Made by a program: the position numbers and the translations under genes. Below are positions 47,954 to 59,656 of a stretch of 64,000 nt of DNA, one piece after another. The stretch is from the NCBI GenBank assembly GCA_030015575.1, contig CM057344.1, positions 188,683,044 to 188,747,043 on the forward strand, given 5' to 3'. The notes beneath the pieces are model-generated. The model did not search any database and was not told the DNA's origin. It was given only the letters and a program-made list of their open reading frames with translations. The stretch is from Agapanthus africanus (lineage: Eukaryota; Streptophyta; Magnoliopsida; Asparagales; Amaryllidaceae). Positions within the stretch are counted from its first letter, which is position 1, and each line of letters starts with the position of its first letter.

Positions 47954-48108
47954 TGCTGTTTATTTCTATCAGCTTGCATGTGATAGATTAGTGCAGTACG
48001 TGCAAACTTGCGATTACCTGCATATGTTATTTACTATTCATGAGTTGGCAACTCACCCCCGTTGTGCCACAGGGTTGTACAGGTTGTCCCTCAGAGCTGT
48101 CAGAGGCA

Positions 48109-48113
48109 GGTCT
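48109..48113. other. Left target-site duplication of COP4 (GGTCT)
   Basis: GGTCT precedes TGTAGGGTTCC and recurs at 58379-58383 after ...AACTAACA. GYP2 LTR sequence continues directly from it. Confidence 0.93.
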
Positions 48114-50339
48114 TGTAGGGTTCCTAGGCACACAAGAGAGGTCTCACAAGGCATCGAACATGCCATATTATAATTTTACGGTGTCTACAAACCCTAAACT
48201 ACGGATCGTCGGCTAGATGTCTAGGCGAAAACTAACTAGTTAACACTTAACTAAAAGTTTAACGGAAATACAACCTTTGTAGATCCGGTTCTCCACCTCC
48301 ACGGCTCCGAGATGAGGTCGTCTCCGCTGTCCAAATCAAATCCGGGCTCTAGCGTCGGCTTCGTCGGAGAATGGGCAAGCTAGGTCGTCGATGTCCATGC
48401 CGAAGATGATCTACGTCGAAGCATCGCAAGATCAAGCTCTCACTTCACCAAGTCATGAAACTTGTGAAGAAAACACACTCTACTACTTGGCAAGAGGTAG
48501 AGGATGAAGAAATAGGAAGTGGGTAAACTTTAGTTTTGGATTTCTCACTCATTTCCATCACTTGCCATTGATGGGGCAAACTTTCTTCACTTGAAGAAAT
48601 GGAAGAAGAAGAAGATGATATATGATAAGTTATTAAAAATCAATAGAAAAACAATACTTATCATAATATTAACTCTAGTCAAGTGTAGAGAATGAATCAT
48701 GGTTAGTGGGAATTGTTAGGGTTAAGAATGAGATAAGAATGGTTTACTTGAACAAAGCTTCATGAAGCTTCAACTAAAGAACAAAATTAGCCACCATTCT
48801 TTTCTCTTTTCTTTTATTCATTTATCAAAAATAAAAGGATAATTAAATAAGATAAATGAATAATAAATAATAAACCCTAACCATCATCTTAACCTTTGTT
48901 TAATTCTATACACTTAATCAAAAACCATGTATCATCAAACATGATACAAACATATGCACAAAATCATATCGCATATTTAATGCGCACATCCGAGCGAGAA
49001 AATCCATTTAAAGTGAACCGATACTAGTTAATGCAAAGTAATATATCAAATATATAATTATGCATCAAATCATTAAATCAACACTTGATTTAACGATCTG
49101 GTCATATCGTATATAACCGACTAGTATGCAATGCATCGGTTTATCGAATCAACCCTTGATTCGATAACTAGGGTATATCGCATATAACCTAATCGATACA
49201 TTCATCGCGAGAATGGAATACGGTATCACATACACGCATTATTCTCGGTCCCGCACATATATCATATGCGCTCCTATTTCGTTTCGCTTGAGCCAGGAAA
49301 CCTCTGTGTAGGACTCTAAAGACTCGTCAATACGCCGGCAGCAGTTGATGATCATATCAAACACCCACAAGCCGCAAGCGGTCTGCTAAACGTAACGGCC
49401 ACCCGGGTATTGAGCGATCTGAAGATCGACGAGCAAGCCCGCTCACACTCCAGTGAATCCGACCAGTAACACTACCGTACAGTCCGGTCTGATCGTCTGA
49501 TATGTCGCATATCTCGTCTAGGGGTGGTAAACGTCAGACCCCAATAGCTCGATAAGTCGTGTCGATATGAGGTCTATAACTGTTCAAGAAACTACTGGTA
49601 ACACTTACCAGTAAATCTCAGCAACCCTGGCCAGGGATTTCCTGTTATAACCAATCGAACACAGCGCAACATCAACCCCCTATACCGGGAGAGACGAATC
49701 TCCTCCTATCGCTCATTGCCTCCATGTGACTAGGGACTGTACCCAAAAACCACCGTTTTGCACGCCCTCTTGGACGTGGTAAGATGGAAATCAAAGCACA
49801 GTGGGAACCATACAAGACTCTATGACGATCTCGGGTCAACAGACTACTCTGTACCAGTGTCACCAGAGAACTGCCATCTGACGTGAGGTATAATACCATC
49901 TGGGAGTTCTCGGTGAGTCCGTCCAGTGTACCCAGACTCTACTGAGCACCCGTATATCATCTCTGATGTCAAACACCGATGGATATGGGATCATCCATCG
50001 CCCATCTGTATGGGTCGAGAAGGTATACGCTAGTCTACTCTGGTATATCGATGCCCCGTCTCGATACACCCACGACTAGGGACTTTGAAAGATGTACTTA
50101 TGGACTACCATGTCCCCACTAGTATGATCCGCATCATAGTCCAGGTAGTCAAGCACACATCCTAAGGGCTTTACCAACATGTAACAGAGAGACAATCAGT
50201 ATACATGTTAAGGTAAACTTCAACCAGATAGCATACTATCATGTCGAGCAAGAAAGTCCTTCCTATATACGTCCCAGCATCCACTACAATATACATCCTA
50301 TGTACAGTAATGGCCTCTAGGGCATACATATAACTAACA
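48114..50339 (-). repeat. COP4 3' LTR
   Basis: On the - strand starts TGTTAGTTATATGTATGCCC (then TAGAGGCC) and ends GGAACCCTACA. Length 2226 bp. Confidence 0.93.
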
Positions 50340-50356
50340 ATCTCCCACTTGCACTA
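50340..50356 (-). other. COP4 polypurine tract
   Basis: TAGTGCAAGTGGGAGAT on the - strand, directly before the 3' LTR; shared with COP1. Confidence 0.88.
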
Positions 50357-50399
50357 GGGCCATCTGATAGCAGTGGTTGCAGTATCTCATACTGAACCA

Positions 50400-52930
50400 T
50401 CCCTTAAAAGTCTCTCTTTGGGAACAGGCCTTTGTGAGTGGATCCGCGTGGTGTCCTCTGAGTCTACTCTCCTAACCTCGATCTCCCTGGAGATCAACCA
50501 TCTCCATGATCAAGTGATACTGCCTTAGAATCTGTTTGGATCACTGATGGGACGGACGTTCCTTGGCATAATCCACAACTCCATTGTCTCACAATTGTAG
50601 GAACGTAGTTCATCTCATGAACCAATATACACCCAAACAGCCTCTTTGGTAGCATCTTAAGTAGCGATGTATCCTGCCTTTATCGTCTAGTATGCCACGG
50701 TATCTAGCTTGGAACTCTTCCAACATACCGTCCCTTTACTGAGGGTAAAGACAATGCCTGCGACTGACATTCAGTCGTCTTTATCACCCTGGAACCCTTC
50801 CAGTGATTCCCCCCAGGATCATGTGATACCGTCTCACTTCGACAAGTGAGAATCCTAACATCCATTTAGATCTATCTCATAGATCCAAAATCCAGGATTT
50901 AGTAGGTGTCACTTTGATCCTATTTGGAGAATCCTTGTGATAAGCGGAGATCGATCGAGCGTAGCATAGGAAACTCCTTCCCTATCAAGAGTATGTCATC
51001 CACGTACTCTACGAGGATCACCACCATACTCCCTACTACCTTTTTGTTTATACAAGGTTCATCTACCATTTTGATGATGTCAAACTGTTTGACTATTACA
51101 TCAAAACAGACGTTCCAACTCCGCGATGCCTGCTTTATCCTATAAAGCATCTTGTACACGTTTCCGCTGCTCCCACTGTCTACGAGGCCCTCTGGCTGTG
51201 TACTTATAGACGCTTTCTTCTAAAATATCATTTAGAAAAGCAGTCATGACACCCAACCACCAGATATCGTAGTCATGGTATGTAGCCGTGGCAAGTAGGA
51301 TCTGGATGGACTTAAGCATAGTCACTTGAAAAGGTTTCATCATAATCCACGCCTGGTCGATGACGAAAAGCTTTAACAAGTCTAGCTTTGAAAGTCTCAA
51401 CTTTTCCATGTACACCAAGTAATCTTCTCAAGATATACTTACTCCTGATGGGGATTTAACCCTTCAGATATAGCAACCAAAGTCCATACTTTGTTGGTGT
51501 ATAAGGATTCCATCTCAGATCGATAAACATCCAGCCATTCTTACAGAGTCTTACTCTCGATGGCCAGCTCGAAACTAGTTGGGTCATCATCTCATGATGC
51601 AATCCTCGCTCCCACTGTCATAGAGAAACTGAAGTATCTCTCAGGTGGGTGAGGAACCCTACTAGATCGGCGGAGAGGCTGAGGTTCGTTGGTATCTACT
51701 GAATCCTTTGGTTCTATCAAATCATCAGCTGTTGTTTGTATAGCTGGAACCTTTCCAGTTCTACATAACAGATCTTGCCTCGAGCTTGTCCGGATTTTGC
51801 TTTTAGACATAGGCCGGACAACCCCAAATGTTAACTAACTTAAGATATGAGCTCTTCCCTTTCCATATCATATATGAAGTGGTAGGTAACTGATTTGATT
51901 CGAACCCTATTCAATAGGTATGCATCTTCTCAAGTGCATAACTCCCAAAAGGGAAAAGGTAACTCAGTAGTACTCATCATAGAGCACACCATATCATATA
52001 GGGTGTGATTGCTCCGCCCCGATATACCATCGTGCTATGGTGTATACAGAGGAGTAATGCTGAGAGAGAATCTCATTCTCCTTTAGAATATTCCAGGAAT
52101 TCCATGCACAAGTATTCTCCTCCCTGATCTCATCATAGGACATAATACTTATACCCGTATTTTGGTTCTCTACTTCTAACATATATTCTGTGAATATCTC
52201 AAAAGGTTCAGACTTGTGTTTCAACAGGAACATGTGTCTGAATCTAAAGAGATCATCAGAGAATGTAATGAAGTACAAAGAACCGGTCTTGGCATGTGTA
52301 GACTGGGGACCTACATACATCAACATGTATCAATCCCAAGAGTTCATTAACTCTTTCTCTGTTTCCAGTAAACGGAGCTATGGTCATCTTATCTTTGTGA
52401 CATGACTGGCGAGTTTCACAAGATGTAAGTTCAAACTAATTTAAATATGCATCTTTATGTAACTCTAGCTAGTCGGGTCGCATTGATATGACCTAGTCTA
52501 CAATGCCTCAAGAAGGATCCGTTCATTTCTGAACTCTTCCTCTTGTGTGTGTTCCGTATACTAAGAACTGTAGTTTGATTTAGAACATTAATGCTTTTAG
52601 ATAACGTGCCTGAACCGATCAACTTTTGATATAGGAAATGTTCAAAACATTATCCAACAATACAAAATTATATCATTTCTTTACTAATAAAGAGACTGAT
52701 ATGATTTTGTATATCAGGTTCGGTATCTAATAACATTCGTTCAGAATCAATGTATTGGTAATACAGGGTGACAGTGACCGACAGACTTGGCTGCAACACT
52801 TGCCCCGTTTTCTGCCTCATGAAACTTATCACCCGTTCTCAGTTTTTCTACCCTTTTGTAGCCCTATGTAACAGATTACATATCTGGGATCCTGATCTGG
52901 TATCACATACCCAGGACGTAAAGGATACTG
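50400..52930 (-). mobile_element. COP4 pol remnant
   Basis: RT lies about 50880-51420 with IKQASRSWNVCFD and VEYVDDILLIGKEFPMLRS. The linker is near 51590-51810 (LRRSSRVPHPPERYFSF). Integrase lies about 51830-52470 (YFITFSDDLFRFRHMFLLKH). The pre-integrase and protease region lies about 52500-52930. Heavily decayed. Domain order is normal for Copia. Confidence 0.75.
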
Positions 52931-52934
52931 AGAA

Positions 52935-53140
52935 ACAGTTCTCTGTAATGAACACACCCGAAGATGATGCATCAGCATGCACTCTCTTCGTTTGGGCGGC
53001 ACGGGAAATCTGGTATTCCCCAATTTCCTGCTCTGTCTTATAACATTTATAAGTTGGAGCGGGACCAACGTTCCCCAGCTTAGTATAACAAGCGGGTTCG
53101 GTCAATATTCCGTACTATTATCTTGATTAAGGCGTGATAA
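52935..53140 (-). mobile_element. COP4 short segment between leader and protease (no recognisable gag)
   Basis: The sequence between the YAG|CGACC signal and the protease is only about 0.2 kb. It carries LTEPACYTKLGNVGPAPTY, NCYKTEQEIGEY-like and SSGVFITENCFSV blocks. The same blocks occur in COP3 (59105-59330) and COP5 (62640-62870). COP2 has related ends around a true gag core. Confidence 0.65.
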
Positions 53141-53353
53141 GGTCGCTACCTGGAGAGAGAGAGAAGAAAACACTCAGCGTGCGCTCTGCAAGAATAGATT
53201 GGTTATTATTTTATCTAATCAGGATGGCTCCCACTGCTTTTTATCAAATCTTCCTTCAAACCCTAAAAGGAAAGACTAGCCGGGATTAATTACACACTAC
53301 AAGTTCGCCAATCTTTCAGCCAGGCCAGTGTCGGTACTTTGAGCGAGGTCCCC

Positions 53354-53367
53354 CGTGCTTTCGCACG
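53354..53367 (-). other. TTTC-loop hairpin in COP4 leader
   Basis: CGTGC, loop TTTC, GCACG on the + strand. The matching position in COP5 (63082-63097) reads CCTTGC, TTTC, GCAAGG: different stem, still fully paired. Confidence 0.65.
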
Positions 53368-53581
53368 AACCTAATTAATGTAAACCTCGTTTTCCCAGAG
53401 GCGTAACCCCGTTGACACCTTTCTAGACACCTACTTGATCGGCTAATTGTAATATGTAAAACTCTCCCAGGAGTAACTCTACTCGCAGCGGGTATCGGGA
53501 TCCAACTATCTCATAGAAGGTATGCAATCTCATTGTAAATTTCAACACTTGAAATTCCCGATAATATTTTTCCCCTAGCGT

Positions 53582-53790
53582 CTATGACCTTGACGCAGGC
53601 CAACAAACCATAGTCCGCTAGTCAAGTTCAACCCGTCATTTCCTGATTGAATTAAACCCACCCGCACGACCCTTGACGCAGGCCAACAAAGTCGCACGAC
53701 TACCCTAATCCAATCTGCATCATATGCATAAGCAGATAAATACCAGTTAGCTACCGCACACTACGCCTTGACGCAGGCCAACAAACGTAG
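53582..53790 (-). repeat. Leader triple stem-loop array of COP4
   Basis: Hairpins at 53761-53790 (CTACG/CGTAG), 53664-53697 (sense GTGCGAC/GTCGTGC with two wobbles) and 53582-53613 (CTATG/CATAG). Sense apical motif TTGTTGGCCTGCGTCAAGG, which pairs as TTGGC-CTGC-GTCAA with one wobble. The first stem shows a compensatory change against COP1/COP2 (CTATG/CATAG). Confidence 0.85.
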
Positions 53791-56135
53791 CACGAATACT
53801 AACTACTACTTATCTGAAATGACGGAGGGCTACGACAGGTTTTTCTGAAAACCTATTGCGTAATGAACTTGATATCGTTGTAGGATCGAATGAATTTTGA
53901 AATGGAGCGTTTTTTAGGCTTTTCTAGTTTTGCTAAAGGAGTCACTCCCGGTGAAGGGATCGTCGGTCCTTTCCTCGTCGAATGAGGTGCGGGATATATC
54001 ATATATATCGCTGTGCAAAGCAAGAACTGTAGCTACCTGTTTTAATTTTGAAATTCGATTCTACAACATCTTAGGTTTCTTTTATTTCATTAATCACATT
54101 ATTGAAGTCCCATCATTAAAGTACCTAAACATCACAGATAAATATGACGTACACTTATGCCATCCGCATTCGCCTCGATGTCCCCTCGTGCACCGTTAGG
54201 TTAGGTGACTAACGACAGAGCAGGGCAGGGCTAGCGCGGGTGTAAAACATAAGTAACGTCTATATAATATATCATATATACTATATACTGTATCTATCAC
54301 AGAACATCACATGATCACATCACAGATATCGCAGCAGAAGAAACATATGAAATATTGGATATACTAGGACATCCGTGTTTTCAATACGAGCCAGTATAAA
54401 ACACGGATTCCACGGTCGTGATGAATAGCCAAACCCACACCCCTAGACCCCTACGAGAGCGGCAAGCAACCCTACCAATTCTGGAGTTAGGAGACCCGGA
54501 CTCGACTCCTCGAGTTGGTCTCCCACTGGACCCCAGAACCCGGTTACTTGTGCTCCCCTCCTTGGTCTATCCTAGTGCGGAAAAGTAAATAATATACAAA
54601 CGGTGACAACTTCCGCAACCTGGAAGCGCCCCAATAAAAGAATATTACATACAAGTTTTTACATGAATGAAAATGAAAAACACTCATCTCACATAAAAAA
54701 CCCCGGCTATTCAAACACGACGATCCAATATAACATATCCAGCAACACATAACATCACATATCATCAACGTAAGTAAATATGCGCATCCCAATTGTCGTT
54801 GACATATAGCAACGAAACCGGCGATATCACATATTACAACTTACGGTCACAGAAAAGAAAGTGTAAAACTACAACAGTTGGAATCCGCAACCACCTCAGA
54901 CATCGCATGCCTGACCAAATGAATTACTTAGACATCACATGCCTAACAATTATAAACCCCGCATTTTAGTCTCAAAATCGAAAACACTTTTCAATATCAA
55001 GTCGGGTAATTCAACAAGATTCCCGACATCCTGATCGAATACTCGTCGCAAACTTTAGTAGGCGGCCGCACCCCCGATACCGTCGACACAGTGCACCAAG
55101 GCGGAACACCGCTGCCGCGAGCACCCGGACGGATGCTTTCGGCGACGGGGTTCTCCTACAGTCACTTGGTCGGGGCTATGGGGTGTAGCTATCTATTAAG
55201 ATTACCCGGCGAGTATCCGCGTACGCTACGTGATTGCGACGGACTTTTGATCACATCAAAAATTCCGTGGCAACCGATCAAGTGAGACTAAACTGCTATG
55301 TTTATAACATTCATTTAGTTATCTCATAGCTTCTTGTGATTCCAATTATTGTATCCCATTCCAGATAAATAGAAAATGTTAAACTTTCCGATCGAACAAT
55401 CGAACACCCAAGTTTTCCCGAAACATCAACACATGAAATAAGTCTAACAACATTCAGTTCGTGCCTCAGTACCAACGGTCCAGCTGTAGAAGGGTCAAGC
55501 CAACGCCTCACATGTGGCACGCCGTACTGCCCCAAACCCGAAGGTTCAAAGGGCAGTTCAAGACGGTCACATAATCGAGTTAAGGTTTGTTGTCTTCTAG
55601 AGGGTCCACCGCGTTACTTGCACTACTTAGAACGTCGTTAAACTACGGAAAAATCCAACACTTGGAAATTTCCCGACAGGGGAAAAATTGGGTGTTTATA
55701 TCCGGTCGAACTTTTTAACATATTCTAAAATTTATCCGGAAAGCCACATAGACAAAATTTGATACCCCGATCGAAACACCGAATCCCCAAAACAATTGCA
55801 GAAAATTCAACTCTTGAATCAATATTAAAAATTCCCAGAAAACTCAGCAGAATTTATCAGGAGTTTACTGTGCAAACAAAGTGGGCTGACGTCACCAAGT
55901 GGTCCGCTGATCAGCCGTAGAAGCCATGCTTCTGCCGCTGATCCGCCGCGAAAAATACTGTTCACCAGAAACTTTTTGCACCGTAATTCTTATTTTTCCC
56001 TGCTGAATTTTTAGTAATTTTTAATTTGGAAAAATCCACTGTTTTCAAAAAAGTACAGAGAGCATATTTTGGGTTTCGGTTTTTGGGTCGTTCGGACTTC
56101 AAATTCCGTCTACGCTTCGCCTAAGGCTCTAGCTA

Positions 56136-56148
56136 GGCTCTGATACCA
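56136..56148 (-). other. COP4 primer-binding site (initiator-Met tRNA)
   Basis: TGGTATCAGAGCC on the - strand, one base inside the 5' LTR. Confidence 0.92.
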
Positions 56149-56149
56149 C

Positions 56150-58378
56150 TGTAGGGTTCCTAGGCACACAAGAGAGGTCTCACAAGGCATCGAACATGCC
56201 ATATTATAATTTTACGGTGCCTACAAACCCTAAACCTACGGATCGTCGGCTAGATGTCTAGGCGAAAAACTAACTAGTTAACACTTAACTAAAAGTTTAA
56301 CGGAAATACAACCTTTGTAGATCCGGTTCTCCACCTCCACGGCTCCGAGATGAGGTCGTCCTCCGCTGTCCAAATCAAATCCGGGCTCTAGCGTCGGCTT
56401 CGTCGGAGAATGGGCAAGCTAGGTCGTCGATGTCCATGCCGAAGATGATCTACGTCGAAGCATCGCAAGATCAAGCTCTCACTTCACCAAGTCATGAAAC
56501 TTGTGAAGAAAACACACTCTACTACTTGGCAAGAGGTAGAGGATGAAGAAATAGGAAGTGGGTAAACTTTAGTTTTGGATTTCTCACTCATTTCCATCAC
56601 TTGCCATTGATGGGGCAAGCTTTCTTCACTTGAAGAAATGGAAGAAGAAGAAGATGATATATGATAAGTTATTAAAAATCAATAGAAAAACAATACTTAT
56701 CATAATATTAACTCTAGTCAAGTGTAGAGAATGAATCATGGTTAGTGGGGAATGGTTAGGGTTAAGAATGAGATAAGAATGGTTGACTTGAACAAAGCTT
56801 CATGAAGCTTCAACTAAAGAACAAAATTAGCCACCATTCTTTTCTCTTTTCTTTTATTCATTTATCAAAAATAAAAGGATAATTAAATAAGATAAATGAA
56901 TAATAAATATAAACCCTAACCATCATCTTAACCTTTGTTTAATTCTATACACTTAATCAAAAACCATGTATCATCAAACATGATACAAACATGTGCACAA
57001 AATCATATCGCATATTTAATGCGCACATCCGAGCGAGAAAATCCATTTAAAGTGAACCGATACTAGTTAATGCAAAGTAATATATCAAATATATAATTAT
57101 GCATCAAATCATTAAATCAACACTTGATTTAACGATCCGGTCATATCGTATATAACCGACTAGTATGCAATGCATCGGTTTATCGAATCAACCCTTGATT
57201 CGATAACTAGGGTATATCGCATATAACCTAATCGATACATTCATCGCGAGAATGGAATACGGTATCACATACACGCATTATTCTCGGTCCCGCACATATC
57301 TCATATGCGCTCCTATTTCGTTTCGCTTGAGCCAGGAAACCTCTGTGTAGGACTCTAAAGACTCGTCAATACGCCGGCAGCAGATGATGATCATATCAAA
57401 CACCCACAAGCCGCAAGCGGTCTGCTAAACGTAACGGCCACCCGGGTATTGAGCGATCTGAAGATCGACGAGCAAGCTCGCTCACACTCCAGTGAATCCG
57501 ACCAGTAACACTACCGTACAGTCCGGTCTGATCGTCTGATATGTCGCATATCTCGCCTAGGGGTGGTAAACGTCAGACCCCAATAGCTCGATAAATCGTG
57601 TCGATATGAGGTCTATAACTGTTCGAGAAACTACTGGTAACACTTACCAGTAAATCTCAGCAACCCTGGCCAGGGATTTCCTGTTATAGCCAATCGAACA
57701 CAGCGCAACATCAACCCCCTATACCGGGAGAGACGAATCCCCTCCTATCGCTCATTGCCTCCATGTGACTCGGGACTGTACCCAAAAACCACCGTTTTGC
57801 ACGCCCTCTTGGACGTGGTAAGATGGAAATCAAAGCACAGTGGGAACCACACAAGACTCTATGACGATCTCGGGTCAACAGACTACTCTGTACCAGTGTC
57901 ACCAGAGAACTGCCATCTGACGTGAGGTATAATACCATCTGGGAGTTCTCGGCGAGTCCGTCCAGTGTACCCAGTCTCTACTGAGCACCCGTATATCATC
58001 TCTGATGTCAAACACCGATGGATATGGGATCATCCATCGCCCATCTGTATGGGTCGAGAAGGTATACGCTAGTCTACTCTGGTATATCGATGCCCCGTCT
58101 CGATACACCCACGACTAGGGACTTTGAAGGATGTACTTATGGACTACCATGTCCCCACTAGTATGATCCGCATCATAGTCCAGGTAGTCAAGCACACATC
58201 CTAAGGGCTTTACCAACATGTAACAGAGAGACAATCAGTATACATGTTAAGTTAAACTTCAACCAGATAGCATACTATCATGTCGAGCAAGAAAGTCCTC
58301 CCTATATACATCCTAGCATCCACTACAATATACATCCTATGTACAGTAATGGCCTCTAGGGCATACATATAACTAACA
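56150..58378 (-). repeat. COP4 5' LTR
   Basis: 2229 bp, about 98.7% identical by eye to 48114-50339, same orientation. Confidence 0.93.
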
Positions 58379-58383
58379 GGTCT

Positions 58384-58940
58384 TCTTCCTTTCTTATCGT
58401 CTTTTACAGCGGATACCGCTACGGCTAACTGTGTGCAGTTTTGCTAGGTGGGTTTTGCGGTTATCCGATGATGCTCATTGTATATTCGTTATATCTAGTA
58501 CTCTCCATCTATCATTTTCATGTATTGACTTAGAGACGAGTTGTGAGGACGATATTGTATATTATTTGTGACTTGGAGATTTTTCAGGCTGTTCACTTTA
58601 TATCATCGTTTTCTTCGCTACGGCATCGTATATCTGTTGTGGTGGTTGTTTTCTGCCTTTGGGCGTTGATTTCCTCCCGTTTGGTGATGCTTTACTTATA
58701 TCTTTTGTTGTACCCTTTTTGGGGGCTTGTATTACAAAGGAGGTGCTGCTAAATTTTAAAGGAAGTAAATTTAGACTTTAAAGAATTTTGATTGAGATTT
58801 CAAAGGTTTTAACAATGTTATTATCACTTACTACTTTTGATGGTTTAGATTGCTGGGTCTTCGGCTTATTTGAATTATGTTATGCTTGGAGATGTTACGT
58901 GGTTTAAGGGCCGTCACGTGCCAAATTTCGGGTCGTGACA
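58384..58940 (+). repeat. GYP2 3' LTR, right part
   Basis: Continues the LTR interrupted at 48113 and ends GGGTCGTGACA at 58940. It matches 41100-41520. Confidence 0.9.
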
Positions 58941-59656
58941 AATTGTAGGGTGTAATTAATCCCGGCTAGTCTTACCTTTTAGGGTTTGAAGGTTGATATC
59001 ACTAAAACAGTGGGAGCCATCCAGATTAGATAAAATAATAACAAATCTAATCTTGCAAAAGCACACGCCGAGTGTTTTCTTTTCTCTCTCTCTTGGTAGC
59101 GACCATGTCACGTCTTAATCAAGATAATAATATGGATGCATTGACCGAACTTGCTTATTATCCTTAGCTAGAGAACGTTGGTTCCGCTTTTTCTTATAAC
59201 TGTTATAAGTCCGAGCAGGAAATAAGGGAATATCCGAATTCCCATGCCACCCAATCGAAGAAAGTGCATGTTGATGCATCTTCTTCGGGTGTGTTCACTA
59301 CCAAAAACTGTTTCTCAGTATCCTCTACGTCCTGGGTATGTGATACCGGATCAGGATCCTGCATATGTAATATGTTACATGGGCTAAAGATAGGTAGAGA
59401 ACTAAGAATGGGTGATATGTCTCTAAGTGTTAGAGAATGATGCAATTGTTGCAGCCGAGTCAGTTGGCAGATATCACCTTGTATTAAATACATTGATTCT
59501 GAACGAATGTTATTACATACCGAACCTGATATACAACATTACATCGTTTTCTTTAATAAGTTAAAGAAGGATATAATTCTGTATTGGAGGATAATGTTGT
59601 GAACATTTTCCTGAATCAAGAGTTGATTTGATCAGGCACGTTATATAATAGCATAT
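58941..59656 (+). mobile_element. COP3 leader end, short segment and protease start
   Basis: Resumes the COP3 leader (AATCCCGGCTAGTCTTACC). It then shows the pyrimidine tract with TAG|CGACC (59074-59099), the first ATG at 59105, the short no-gag segment (LNQDNNMDALTELAYY, SSSGVFTTKNCFSV) and a protease signature near 59333-59390 (SWVCDTGSGSCICNML). It ends abruptly at the inverted junction with COP5. Confidence 0.75.

Larger units (their letters stand above)
45497..48113 (+). repeat. GYP2 3' LTR, left part
   Basis: Homologous to 38476 onward. It includes a (GT)n run (47654-47684), an (AT)n run (47927-47952), and stops at GGTCT, where COP4 inserted. Confidence 0.9.
53106..56135 (-). mobile_element. 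COP4 leader
   Basis: About 3 kb, homologous to the COP3 leader. Contains the YAG signal (53146-53170), a CGTGC-TTTC-GCACG hairpin (53354-53367) and the triple stem-loop array (53582-53790). Nothing with coding function is seen. Confidence 0.8.
48114..58378 (-). mobile_element. COP4: Angela-type Copia with similar LTRs and a decayed interior
   Basis: A 10.3-kb element on the - strand: 5' LTR 56150-58378, initiator-Met primer site 56136-56148, 3-kb leader, short segment without recognisable gag, protease, integrase, RT, polypurine tract, 3' LTR 48114-50339. Target duplication GGTCT. The LTRs differ at about 30 sites in 2.2 kb (about 1.3%, roughly 0.5 My), whereas the coding part carries tens of breaks and is far more diverged from COP2/COP5. 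It was therefore probably already non-coding when it moved. Confidence 0.92.
38476..58940 (+). mobile_element. GYP2: older Tekay/Del-type gypsy element, 3' LTR split by COP4
   Basis: 5' LTR 38476-41520, primer site 41525-41536, interior 41521-45496, 3' LTR 45497-48113 continued at 58384-58940. Flanks are AACTT (38471-38475) and a decayed copy after 58940. The undisturbed target is seen in COP4's own leader, which reads GAACTTGTAG-like there. The interior shows all gypsy domains but is heavily decayed, with tens of breaks. LTRs differ by about 6% in their first 290 bp, suggesting about 2 My. Confidence 0.9.
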
